Positions 27,062 to 35,786 of a stretch of 64,000 nt of DNA are shown here, piece by piece (within the stretch, counting starts at the first letter, position 1; the number at the start of each line of letters is the position of its first letter). The position numbers and the translations under genes are program-made. The notes under the pieces were generated by a model. That model was not told the DNA's origin. It saw only the letters and a program-made list of their open reading frames with translations, and did no database searches. This DNA is from JAXLYX01 sp046351215 (GTDB lineage Bacteria; Myxococcota_A; Polyangia; Polyangiales; Houyiibacteriaceae), in assembly GCA_046351215.1 (NCBI GenBank), contig JAXLYX010000010.1:186001-250000 (forward strand), in the 5' to 3' direction.

Positions 27062-28264
27062 TCAGATCATCGCCTCGAGCAGGCGCTTCAGGAGCTCCTC
27101 GAGCGGGATGACCGTCGTCACGAGGGGCAAGAGCGGGAGCGCCGCGGAGACGAGCAAGAGGACGACGACGTCCCTCCCGAAGGGAAGGGGCTGCATCTGC
27201 CGGACGATCGCGTACGACCCCTCGAGATCGGCGAGCGACTGGATGTCGCCCGTGCCGACGAGCTCCTCGTCCGCGGGGGCTTCGCCGCCGATCCACTTCC
27301 GGTCGAAGTCGCGCACGTAGCGGTTCGCGAGCAATCCGTAGTCGTGGAGGCCCTTCCGCTGGGCGAGGAGCAGCTTGGGCACGAAGGCGAAGAGCGGCAG
27401 CAGGGCCTGCACGAGCGCGAAGAGGAGGGCCGAGGCGATCTCGACCTTGAAGTCCTGGAGGCGAGCGCCCTGATGGAGGATGCGACCGGCGATCATCGCG
27501 GAGACGAGGCTCGTCTGCGCGACCAGGAGGGGCGCGAAGGCCATCGTGGCCGTGCCGAGGAAGCCGAGCCCACCCGCGTGGTCGGGATGGGTGGGGACGA
27601 GATCCAGCGGAAGCCGGGCGACCCGGACGAGGAAGACCCACCAGAGCACGATCCGGTACCACCAGCGCAGCAGCATGAACTGGAAGATCGGCATGACGAC
27701 CCAGGAGAACCAATGGCCCGCGAGCGTGAAGGCGAGGGCGTCGCCCGCGGGGGTCGCGAACCAGGTCTCTCCGTGCACGGCGAGCTGCTCCGCCCAGAGG
27801 GTATGCCCGACGGTGTACACGAACACGACCATGCCGAGCTCCGCGACCAGCGAGTTGCGGAAGCGAAGGGTCGTCGCCACGAGCCCTTCGAAGCGCTCCC
27901 GGTCGGCCCCGCGCACCACCCCCGTGTCGGTGAAGTATCGGACGTAGCTCCGGAGACGCTGGTGGACGACCTTCTCGGCCATCAGGTAGATGGGGAGCGA
28001 GAAGAGCAGGCGGACCTGGATGTCGGGATCCTTGAGGAAGGGGATCCGCACGCCCGAGATCGCCCGGCCCTCGACGAGCGAGAGGACGAGGAGGGGCAGC
28101 CAGCAGATCACGAGGACGGCGGCGACGCGCCGTTTCAGGAGGTCGACGGGAGGCCGCAAGAGCCCCGTCCGGACGAGGAGCTGGTAGATCGGTCCGCCCG
28201 CGACGAGGGAGAACTCCTCGTTCGTCAGGGCCTGCTCGTGGGGATGGGGGGAAGATGGGGTCAC
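27062..28264 (-). CDS. Polytopic membrane protein, paralogue A
   Basis: About 400 residues from the GTG at 28264, which has GGAGG 10 nt upstream; another GTG at 28291 is possible. It starts with a cytosolic segment NEEFSLVAGGPIYQLL, followed by about eight hydrophobic stretches and a conserved HPDHAGGLGFLGTATMAFAP loop. The C-terminus ends in a TTVIPLEELLKRLLEA helix. The gene at 29539-30744 encodes a clear paralogue along the full length. The family is not one I can name; function unknown. The name of neither protein can be inferred from the flanking beta-barrel and DUF1622 genes. Confidence 0.75.
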   Translation of the reverse strand: MTPSSPHPHEQALTNEEFSLVAGGPIYQLLVRTGLLRPPVDLLKRRVAAVLVICWLPLLVLSLVEGRAISGVRIPFLKDPDIQVRLLFSLPIYLMAEKVVHQRLRSYVRYFTDTGVVRGADRERFEGLVATTLRFRNSLVAELGMVVFVYTVGHTLWAEQLAVHGETWFATPAGDALAFTLAGHWFSWVVMPIFQFMLLRWWYRIVLWWVFLVRVARLPLDLVPTHPDHAGGLGFLGTATMAFAPLLVAQTSLVSAMIAGRILHQGARLQDFKVEIASALLFALVQALLPLFAFVPKLLLAQRKGLHDYGLLANRYVRDFDRKWIGGEAPADEELVGTGDIQSLADLEGSYAIVRQMQPLPFGRDVVVLLLVSAALPLLPLVTTVIPLEELLKRLLEAMI

Positions 28265-28381
28265 GCGGCCTCTGCCTCCGAGGAGGAGCACGGTCGAGAT
28301 GGCCCCGGATGGGCCTTCCGCAAGCCGTGCCCCCCTGGCCTACAGCCCCTGCGGGTGTATGTGTCACCCTCGGAGGAACTG

Positions 28382-29071
28382 ATGAAGCCTACGACGATTC
28401 GCTGGCTCGCCGTGATCGCATGTGTCGGGACCCTCGCCCCGGGGGCGGTCTCGGCACAGACACCCTGGTTCGGCGGGACGCCTCCTCCGGCGACCGCTGC
28501 CCCGACCGCACCCCCGCCGGACTGGGACGGGCTCCGCGCGATCCTCTACTTCGACGTCGGCGGCGGAGGCACGCAGAAGTTCGAATTCGATCCCTCGAGC
28601 GGCGGCTCGAACGGCTCGGTCGACAACGATCCGACCGTCGGGCTCGGCCTCCGGATCGAGCACACGCTCTCGGACTACCTCGCGCTCGGCGCGCAGGCGG
28701 AGCTCCTGAGCTACAAGCTCGAGGGCGCGGACCGGAACATCGGCGGCCATTTCGACGGCTGGATCAAGAGCCGCTACCTCCATCGTATCAACGCGAACGT
28801 CGCGCAGGAGACCTACCTCGGCATGCCGGTCGGGTTCTCGATCATCCGGTTCGACTCGAACCCGACCCTCACGCGCGAGACGAGCTCCCTCGGCTGGAAC
28901 ATCGGTCTGCTCGCCGGCACGCAGTTCCTCGTACGCGGCCGGCTCGGCACGATGCTCGAGATGGGCTGGCGCCGCATCGAGCTGCACAACGAGGTCGCCG
29001 CCTCGGGTGCGAACCTGACGACGAAGCAGAATCAGTTCGTGCTCAACATCGGCTACCTGATGCACTTCTGA
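28382..29071 (+). CDS. Outer-membrane beta-barrel protein
   Basis: 229 residues. A signal peptide ends at AVSAQ, followed by a Pro/Ala-rich linker (residues 28-45) and a small beta-barrel of roughly eight strands: ILYFDVGGGGTQKFEF, LGLRIEHTLSDYLALGAQAE, and a last strand NQFVLNIGYLMHF ending in phenylalanine, as outer-membrane proteins do for assembly by BamA. GGAGG lies 5 nt before the ATG. It is divergent from membrane protein A. Substrate or partner is unknown. Confidence 0.8.
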   Translation: MKPTTIRWLAVIACVGTLAPGAVSAQTPWFGGTPPPATAAPTAPPPDWDGLRAILYFDVGGGGTQKFEFDPSSGGSNGSVDNDPTVGLGLRIEHTLSDYLALGAQAELLSYKLEGADRNIGGHFDGWIKSRYLHRINANVAQETYLGMPVGFSIIRFDSNPTLTRETSSLGWNIGLLAGTQFLVRGRLGTMLEMGWRRIELHNEVAASGANLTTKQNQFVLNIGYLMHF

Positions 29072-29105
29072 CCGGCGTCGCGCCCTGCGAGCGGGAGCCC
29101 GTGCC

Positions 29106-29471
29106 CTACGACGCGGCCTTCTCCCGCTCGCGGGTCTCGCCGATCTCCTGGAGCTCGCGCATGAGGAAGAAGTTGAGGCCGGTCCGGATGACGGCGATGG
29201 CGGCGAGCTTGCCGATCTGATCCCAGGTCGGCGCGATCGCCGTCGAGAGGATGTCGGCCGCGAGCTGGAATTCGAGCCCGAGCGCGAGGTAGCGGGCGAA
29301 GGTCAGACGCACGCCGGTGAACGCGGCGGCGTCGTTGTGGAGGGCCCCGCGGACGAAGCCGCCGAAGGCCATCACGATGCCGATGCCGATCACGCCGGCG
29401 CCGACGCTCTCCACGCCGAGGCGGATCCAGTTCACCGCGGCGATCACCATGTGCTCGGTCGACTCGAACAT
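29106..29471 (-). CDS. DUF1622 family small membrane protein
   Basis: 121 residues with three hydrophobic helices. The typical DUF1622 region reads RLTFARYLALGLEFQLAADI followed by STAIAPTWDQIGKLAAIAVI and RTGLNFFLMREL. The family has no assigned function. A GGAAGGGTGACGAG purine-rich stretch precedes the ATG. The gene is 67 bp downstream of membrane paralogue B on the same strand and may share its transcript. Confidence 0.88.
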   Translation of the reverse strand: MFESTEHMVIAAVNWIRLGVESVGAGVIGIGIVMAFGGFVRGALHNDAAAFTGVRLTFARYLALGLEFQLAADILSTAIAPTWDQIGKLAAIAVIRTGLNFFLMRELQEIGETREREKAAS

Positions 29472-29538
29472 CGCTCGTCACCCTTCCGAGGAGGCGGGCC
29501 ACTTCACGGCCCGGATTGGTACCACGACGGGATTCCGC

Positions 29539-30744
29539 TCAGAAGAGCGCCTCGGCCAGGCGCTCGACGAGCTCCTGCCCGGGGATCACCGTCGTGATCA
29601 GGGGTAGCATCGGGAGGCCGCACGTGAAGACGAGCTCGAAGACGATCTCCTTCGTGAAGGGGATCGGACGGATCTCCTCCATCGTCTCGAGCGTGTCCTG
29701 CAGGGCTCCGAGGCCCATGATGTCGTCGCTGCCGGCGAGCAGGTCACGCCCCGTCGGATCGCCCTCGAGGTACTTCTCCTCGAACTGGCGCGTGTAGCGC
29801 CCGGCGAGCAGGCCGACCTCGTGGAGCCCGTGCCGCCGCGCCTCGAGCAGCTTGGGGGTGAAGACGAAGAGCGGACCGAGGACCTGCAGGAGGACGAAGG
29901 CGAAGGCCATCGCGATCTCGACCTGGAAGTCCTGGAGGTGCGCTCCTTCGTGGAAGACGCGTCCGGCGATCATCGAGGCGACGAGCGCGGTCTGGGCCGC
30001 CAGCACCGGCGTGAACGCGACGGTGCTGCTGCCGAGGAATTCGAGGCCGCCGACCCCGTCCGGATGGAGCGGCGAGAGGTGGAGCCGGAGGCGCGAGACG
30101 CGGAAGAGGAAGATCGCCCAGAGCGCGAGGCGATACCACCAGCGGAAGAGGAGGAATTGGAAGATCGGGACGCTGAGCCACGCGTAGTAGAAGCCCGCCG
30201 CCGTGAGCCCGAGCGAGCCCTCGCGCGGCGTCTTGAACCAGGTGGGCTCGTCCACGGCGAGCTCGTCGATCCAGAGGAGCCGCCCGACCGTCCACACCAC
30301 GACGAGGAGCAGCGTCTCGACCACCACCGAATTCCGCCACTTCACCGTGGAGGCCACGAGCGCGTCGAAGTGGGAGCGCTCCTCGACGCGCACGATGCCC
30401 GCGTCGACGAACGCGCGGACGTAGACCCGGAGGCGCTCGTGCACGAGCTTCTCCGCGTAGATCAGCATGGGCAGCGAGAAGAGGAGGCGGATGTGGGCGT
30501 CCCAGTCGCGGAAGAGCGGGATGCGCACGCCTCCGAACGCACGGCCGTGGATCAGCGTCATCACGACGAGCGGGACGTAGACCACGAGGACGAAGAACGC
30601 GATGCGCCGCTTCACGAGCTCGAGGGGCGGATGGAGGAGCTTCGATCGATGGAGGAGCTGGTAGACGGGCCCTCCGGCCACGAGCGAGAAATCCTGGGCG
30701 CTCAGCTCGTCGCTGGGCGGTGTCGTCTGGACGTCGGACGCCAT
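29539..30744 (-). CDS. Polytopic membrane protein, paralogue B
   Basis: 401 residues. It shares with paralogue A (27062-28264) the N-terminal SLVAGGPVYQLL, the FRDWDAHIRLLFSLPM region, the LHPDGVGGLEFLGSSTVAF loop, the HEGAHLQDFQVEIA segment and the C-terminal TTVIPGQELVERLAEA. About eight transmembrane spans are predicted by eye. Function is unknown. The ATG at 30744 is preceded by GGAAGGGAG on the minus strand. The two paralogues flank the beta-barrel and DUF1622 genes, which suggests an old local duplication. Confidence 0.78.
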   Translation of the reverse strand: MASDVQTTPPSDELSAQDFSLVAGGPVYQLLHRSKLLHPPLELVKRRIAFFVLVVYVPLVVMTLIHGRAFGGVRIPLFRDWDAHIRLLFSLPMLIYAEKLVHERLRVYVRAFVDAGIVRVEERSHFDALVASTVKWRNSVVVETLLLVVVWTVGRLLWIDELAVDEPTWFKTPREGSLGLTAAGFYYAWLSVPIFQFLLFRWWYRLALWAIFLFRVSRLRLHLSPLHPDGVGGLEFLGSSTVAFTPVLAAQTALVASMIAGRVFHEGAHLQDFQVEIAMAFAFVLLQVLGPLFVFTPKLLEARRHGLHEVGLLAGRYTRQFEEKYLEGDPTGRDLLAGSDDIMGLGALQDTLETMEEIRPIPFTKEIVFELVFTCGLPMLPLITTVIPGQELVERLAEALF

Positions 30745-30825
30745 GGGGCTCCCTTCCGGCGGGCTGTTACTCCGTAGCAGTGTCCCATCCTCGGCCGGGG
30801 GCAAGCGAGCTAGAGTGCGTCCCCC

Positions 30826-33066
30826 ATGGCCCGAAGCCGTCGCGCCGCCCTCGTCGCCTCCGCCCTGCTCGCGGGCGGTGCCCTGGCGTGGGCGGGCTGG
30901 ACGCTCGGTCGCGGGCCGGGCTCCGCCGCGGAAGCCGCGCCCCGCGATGCCTCGATCGCCCGGACGGAGCAGGCCGCTCCAGAGGACCCCACCTTCGTCG
31001 GCAGTGAGGCCTGCGCCCGCTGCCATGCGGCGGAGCATCGGGCGTGGACGGGCTCGGACCACGATCGGGCCATGGAGAGCCCCTCCCCCGCGAGCGTGCT
31101 CGGGGACTTCGCGGACGCGACCTTCCGCGAAGGCCGCGCGATCACGCGATTCACGAGAGAGGGCGAGCGCTACGTCGTCACGACGGCCGGACCGGACGGT
31201 CGCGAGGCCCGCTTCGAGGTCGCCGCGACCTTCGGCGTCGATCCGCTCCAGCAGCTGCTGCTTCCTCTTCCCGGCGGACGGCTCCAGGCCTTCACCGTCG
31301 CCTGGGATGCTCGACCACGGCAGGACGGCGGTCAGCGCTGGTACGCGTTGCCCCACGACGCGCGCGCGACGCCGGGCGATCCCTTCCACTGGTCGGGTCG
31401 CATGCAGGGCTGGAACTTCATGTGTGCCGACTGCCACTCGACCTTCGTCGAGCGGCGCTACGACGAACGCACGGACACCTTCGACACGCGCTCGTCCGCG
31501 ATCGACGTCGGCTGCGAGGCCTGCCACGGGCCGGGCTCCACGCACGTCGCGTGGAACGGGAAGCGGGGCGAGGACACCGGGCTCCGTGTCGCTCTCCGCG
31601 GCGATCACGCGTGGACGAGGGATCCCTCGACGGGCAGCCCGCGTCCGCACGAGGGCCCCGCCCGCATCGAGGTCGAGACCTGCGCGCCCTGCCACTCCCG
31701 ACGCGAGGCGATCGCGCCCTCGCATCGCGCCGGAACGCCCTTCCTCGACTCCTACCGCCCGGTCCTGCTCGAGGAGCCGTACTACTTCGCCGACGGGCAG
31801 ATCCGCGACGAGGTCTACGAGTGGGGCTCGTTCGCGACGAGCCGGATGCACGAGGCCGGCGTCGCCTGCAGCGATTGCCACGAGCCGCACGCCGGCACGC
31901 TCCGCGCCGAGGGCAACGCGCTCTGCACGCGTTGCCACGAGGCCGCCCGCTTCGACGCTCCGTCCCATCACCGCCACGCGGCCACGTCGACGGGTGCGCG
32001 CTGCGTCGCCTGCCACATGCCCGAGCGGACGTACATGGGCATCGACGTCCGCCACGATCACGGCCTGCGGATCCCGACGCCGGAGCTCTCGCATCGAGCG
32101 GGTGCGTCCGATGCTTGCGGCTCCTGCCATCGCGATCGCGACGCCGCGTGGGCCGAGGCCGCGCTCGCCGGCTGGCCCGTGCGGCGGGCGCCGCGTGCCT
32201 TCGAGCTCGCCTTCGTGCGGGCGCGAGAGGACGCGGAGGGCGCGGCCCCGGAGCTCCTCCGCCTCGTGCGCGAGGGAGCGGCTCCCGCGATGGCGCGGGC
32301 GACGGCGCTCGAGGCCCTCGGCCGCACCGCACCGCTCGAGCTCGCGGAAGCGGTCGAGCTCGGTGCACGGGACGCGGACGACCTCGTGCGCGTCTCGGCC
32401 GCCCGGGCCTCCGTCGCGCTTCCGCCCGAGCTCCGGCTCCGCTTCGTCGCCCGGCTGCTCGCGGATCCGCGGAAGGCCGTCCGCCTCGAGGCGGCGCGGG
32501 CGCTCGCCGACGTGCCGCGCGAGACCCTCGAAGCCTCGACGAAGACCCGCCTCGAGCGGGGCCTCGAGGAGCTGCTCGCCGCCGAGCGGGTGAACGCCGA
32601 TCGCCCCGAGGCCTGGATGCGCATCGGTCTCGTGGAGCTCGCGCGCGGCGATCTCGAGGCGGCCGAGCGTGCGTATCGCGAAGCCCTCCGACGAGGCCCC
32701 GATCTCGTCGAGGCCTACGTGAACCTCGCCGATCTCGCGCGCGAGCGCGGCGACGAGGCGGCCGTCGAGTCGTGGCTCGGGCAGGCACTCGCGCGCGAGC
32801 CCTCGAGTCCCGAAGCCCTCCATGCGATGGGCCTGCTCCGGATCCGGCAGCGCCGCCTCCCGGACGCGCTGCCGCTGCTCCGCCGCGCGGCGGAAGGACG
32901 CCCCGACGACGTGGGCTTCGCCTACGTGCTCGCGGTGGCGCTCGCGGAGTCCGGCGACCGCACGGGGGCGATCGCGACGCTCGGAGCGGCGCTGAGGCGC
33001 CATCCTGGCCAACCGGAGCTGCTCGACGCGCTTCGCCAGCTCGGCGGCTCGGCGCCGCGTCGCTGA
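30826..33066 (+). CDS. Octaheme c-type cytochrome with C-terminal HEAT/TPR region
   Basis: 746 residues. An N-terminal hydrophobic segment (about 7-26) serves as signal or anchor. Eight CXXCH haem motifs occur in the first 450 residues: CARCH, CADCH, CEACH, CAPCH, CSDCH, CTRCH, CVACH and CGSCH. The family resembles cytochrome c554/NrfA-like multihaem proteins that carry electrons or reduce small substrates. From residue 460 the chain is helical: HEAT-like repeats first, then TPRs such as AWMRIGLVELARGDLEAAER and LVEAYVNLADLARERGDEAA. TAGAGT lies 9 nt before the ATG. The sulfatase gene follows 62 bp later; a functional link is not shown. Confidence 0.88.
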   Translation: MARSRRAALVASALLAGGALAWAGWTLGRGPGSAAEAAPRDASIARTEQAAPEDPTFVGSEACARCHAAEHRAWTGSDHDRAMESPSPASVLGDFADATFREGRAITRFTREGERYVVTTAGPDGREARFEVAATFGVDPLQQLLLPLPGGRLQAFTVAWDARPRQDGGQRWYALPHDARATPGDPFHWSGRMQGWNFMCADCHSTFVERRYDERTDTFDTRSSAIDVGCEACHGPGSTHVAWNGKRGEDTGLRVALRGDHAWTRDPSTGSPRPHEGPARIEVETCAPCHSRREAIAPSHRAGTPFLDSYRPVLLEEPYYFADGQIRDEVYEWGSFATSRMHEAGVACSDCHEPHAGTLRAEGNALCTRCHEAARFDAPSHHRHAATSTGARCVACHMPERTYMGIDVRHDHGLRIPTPELSHRAGASDACGSCHRDRDAAWAEAALAGWPVRRAPRAFELAFVRAREDAEGAAPELLRLVREGAAPAMARATALEALGRTAPLELAEAVELGARDADDLVRVSAARASVALPPELRLRFVARLLADPRKAVRLEAARALADVPRETLEASTKTRLERGLEELLAAERVNADRPEAWMRIGLVELARGDLEAAERAYREALRRGPDLVEAYVNLADLARERGDEAAVESWLGQALAREPSSPEALHAMGLLRIRQRRLPDALPLLRRAAEGRPDDVGFAYVLAVALAESGDRTGAIATLGAALRRHPGQPELLDALRQLGGSAPRR

Positions 33067-33083
33067 CCGTTGCCGCGCTCTCG

Positions 33084-33104
33084 ACGCGCCCGCGGCGGGC
33101 GCGT
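33084..33104. terminator. GC-rich palindrome between octaheme cytochrome and sulfatase genes
   Basis: CGCGCCCGC (33085-33093) and GCGGGCGCG (33095-33103) form a stem in the 62-bp gap. There is no T-tract. It could be a terminator or attenuator; it may also be a chance effect of base composition. Confidence 0.3.
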
Positions 33105-33128
33105 ACGTTCGCCCCTCGGAGGTCCGCG

Positions 33129-35561
33129 ATGAAGAGGAAAGGCTGGCTCGCCCTCGTACTGGGTCTGGGGCTCGGAGCGTTCGCATGCGCGTCGGACGAT
33201 GCGCCCTGCCCACCGGTCGCGTCCGGCGGCGAATCCACCGCGGCGCCCCAGACGCCGCAGGCAGCCGCCGAGCCCCCGGCCCCGGCCGGCGGCCTCGATC
33301 GGACCTCGCTCCCGATCCGCGAGCCCATCCCCCCGACCTCGAACATCCTCGACGCCCGCAACGCGACGCCTCCGCCTCGCTTCGAGGTGAAGCCGCCCGA
33401 GGGCGCCCCCAACGTCGTGATCGTCATGATCGACGACATCGGCTTCGGGCATTCCGAGACCTTCGGAGGCCCGATCCGCATGCCGACGCTCGACCGCCTC
33501 GCGCGGAACGGCCTCCGCTACAACACCTTCCACACGACCTCGCTCTGCTCGCCGACGCGGATGGCCCTGCTCAACGGGCGCAACCACCACTCGACGAACA
33601 CGGGCTCGATCATGGAGACCTCGACGGCCTTCCCGGGCAACACGGGGCGGCGTCCGCAGGACATCACGCCGCTCGCCGAGATCCTGAAGCTCAACGGCTA
33701 CAACACCGCGGCATTCGGCAAGTACCACGAGACGGCGCCGTGGGAGGTCAGCGTCTCGGGCCCCTTCGAGCGCTGGCCGACGGGCTCGGGCTTCGAGCGC
33801 TTCTACGGGTTCATCGGAGGTGAAACCAATCAGTGGGTGCCGGCGATCTACGACGACACCCGCCGCATCGAGCCGCCGAACCGTCCGGGCTACCACTTCA
33901 CGACGGACATGACGGACCAGGCGATCGCGTGGATGCGCGCGCAGAACGCGATGACGCCGGACAAGCCCTTCTTCATGTACTTCGCGACCGGCGCGACGCA
34001 CGCACCGCACCACGCGCCGCGCGAGTACATCGACCGCTACCGCGGTCGCTTCGACGACGGCTGGACTGCGCTCCGCGAGCGGACGTACCGCCGTCAGCTC
34101 GAGCTCGGCGTGATCCCGCCGGGCACCGACCTCGCGCCGACGCCGCCCGAGCTTCCCGCCTGGGACTCGCTGACGCCGGAGCAGAAGCGGCTCTTCGCGC
34201 GCCAGATGGAGGTCTTCGCGGGCTTCGGCGAGCACACGGACCACGAGATCGGCCGGCTCATCGACGCCCTCGAAGCGACCGGCGAGATGGACAACACGCT
34301 CGTCCTCTACATCGTCGGCGACAACGGCTCGAGCGCCGAGGGCGGGATGAACGGCCTCTTCAACGAGACGACGTACTTCAACGGCGTACCGGAGACGCTC
34401 GAGCAGCAGCTCGCCGTGATCGACCGGCTCGGCGGCCCCGAGAGCAACAACCACTTCTCGGCCGCCTGGGCGGTCGCGGGCAACACGCCCTTCACCTGGG
34501 CGAAGCAGGTGGCCTCGAACTTCGGCGGCACGCGCAACGGCATGGTCATCCACTGGCCCGCGCGCATCACCGAGGGCCGCGGCGGGCTCCGCTCGCAGTT
34601 CCACCACGTGATCGACGTCGCGCCGACGATCCTCGAGGCGACGGGCCTCCCCGAGCCGCGCACGGTCGACGGCATCCCGCAGCATCCGATGGAGGGCACG
34701 AGCATGCTCTACACCTTCGACCATCCGGACGCGCCGACCACGCACACGACGCAGTACTTCGAGATGTTCGGGAACCGAGGCATCTACCACGACGGCTGGT
34801 TCGCGGGGACGATCCACCGCGCGCCGTGGGAGCACCAGCCCCGCCATCCGCTCACCGAGGACGTGTGGGAGCTCTACCACGTGAGCGAGGACTTCTCGCA
34901 GGCTCACGACCTCGCCGCGCAGAACCCCGAGAAGCTCGCCGAGCTGCAGGCGCTCTTCCTCCGCGAGGCCGAGCGCTACCACGTGCTCCCGATCGACGAT
35001 CGGGTCCTCGAGCGGACGAATGCCGCGCTCGCTGGACGACCCGATGTCATGGCGGGCCGGACCTCGCTCACCGTCTACCCGGGCATGACCGGCATGATGG
35101 AGAACGCCTTCCTCAACGTGAAGAACCACTCCTTCACGATCACGGCCGAGCTCGACCTCCCGCGCGGACGCGCCGAGGGCGTGATCCTCGCGCAGGGCGG
35201 CCGCTTCGCCGGCTGGAGCCTCTACGTCACGGGCGGCAAGCTCGCCTTCGCCTACAACTGGGTCGGGGTGCAGACGTACACGATCACGGCGCCGCGGGCC
35301 CTGCCCACCGGCCACGTGACCGTCCGCTTCGAGTTCCAGTACGAGGGCGGCGGACCCGGCCGCGGCGGTACCGGCATCCTCTTCGTCGGCGACCAGGAGG
35401 TCGCGCGAGGGAACATCGCCCATACGGTGGCGATGGCCTTCTCGGGCGACGAGTCGGCCGACGTCGGGGTGGACACCGGCACGGCGGTCACGAGCGCCTA
35501 CCGCGAGCGCGAGAACGCCTTCACCGGCACGATCCGCCAGGTGACGATCGAGACGCACTGA
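33129..35561 (+). CDS. Type I arylsulfatase lipoprotein, copy A
   Basis: 810 residues. The N-terminal signal ends GAFAC (Cys20, a weak lipobox), so it is probably lipid-anchored or periplasmic. The sulfatase motif CSPTR starts at Cys140, the residue converted to formylglycine in type I sulfatases, and the metal-site IDDIGFG lies at about 101-107. The length and the added C-terminal beta domain (from about residue 660) fit the long AtsA/AtsD-type arylsulfatases that release sulfate from organic esters. GGAGGT precedes the ATG. The gene at 45849-48287 is a near-identical copy in the opposite orientation. No formylglycine-generating enzyme is in the window. Confidence 0.92.
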   Translation: MKRKGWLALVLGLGLGAFACASDDAPCPPVASGGESTAAPQTPQAAAEPPAPAGGLDRTSLPIREPIPPTSNILDARNATPPPRFEVKPPEGAPNVVIVMIDDIGFGHSETFGGPIRMPTLDRLARNGLRYNTFHTTSLCSPTRMALLNGRNHHSTNTGSIMETSTAFPGNTGRRPQDITPLAEILKLNGYNTAAFGKYHETAPWEVSVSGPFERWPTGSGFERFYGFIGGETNQWVPAIYDDTRRIEPPNRPGYHFTTDMTDQAIAWMRAQNAMTPDKPFFMYFATGATHAPHHAPREYIDRYRGRFDDGWTALRERTYRRQLELGVIPPGTDLAPTPPELPAWDSLTPEQKRLFARQMEVFAGFGEHTDHEIGRLIDALEATGEMDNTLVLYIVGDNGSSAEGGMNGLFNETTYFNGVPETLEQQLAVIDRLGGPESNNHFSAAWAVAGNTPFTWAKQVASNFGGTRNGMVIHWPARITEGRGGLRSQFHHVIDVAPTILEATGLPEPRTVDGIPQHPMEGTSMLYTFDHPDAPTTHTTQYFEMFGNRGIYHDGWFAGTIHRAPWEHQPRHPLTEDVWELYHVSEDFSQAHDLAAQNPEKLAELQALFLREAERYHVLPIDDRVLERTNAALAGRPDVMAGRTSLTVYPGMTGMMENAFLNVKNHSFTITAELDLPRGRAEGVILAQGGRFAGWSLYVTGGKLAFAYNWVGVQTYTITAPRALPTGHVTVRFEFQYEGGGPGRGGTGILFVGDQEVARGNIAHTVAMAFSGDESADVGVDTGTAVTSAYRERENAFTGTIRQVTIETH

Positions 35562-35581
35562 GCCCTCTCCGAAGGGCACGA

Positions 35582-35615
35582 AGGCCGCTCCGCCGTCCGT
35601 GCGACGGGGCGGCCT
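35582..35615 (+). terminator. Terminator after sulfatase A
   Basis: AGGCCGCTCC (35582-35591) pairs with GGGGCGGCCT (35606-35615), one G-T wobble, followed by CGTCGTT. It starts 20 bp after the stop codon. Sulfatase B has a similar stem after its own stop. Confidence 0.55.
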
Positions 35616-35786
35616 CGTCGTTCCGTCCGCGGGAGCGCGCACCGCCGGCAGGCCACCGGCATTACGACCTACTACAGCATTTCGCCGATCGGACGAAGGT
35701 GCCCCTTGTCCCCGACTCGGTACGGGACGACATTCATCCTTCGCGTGACGCCCGGCACGGCGTGCACGACGAGGCGGGGGTTCCAC

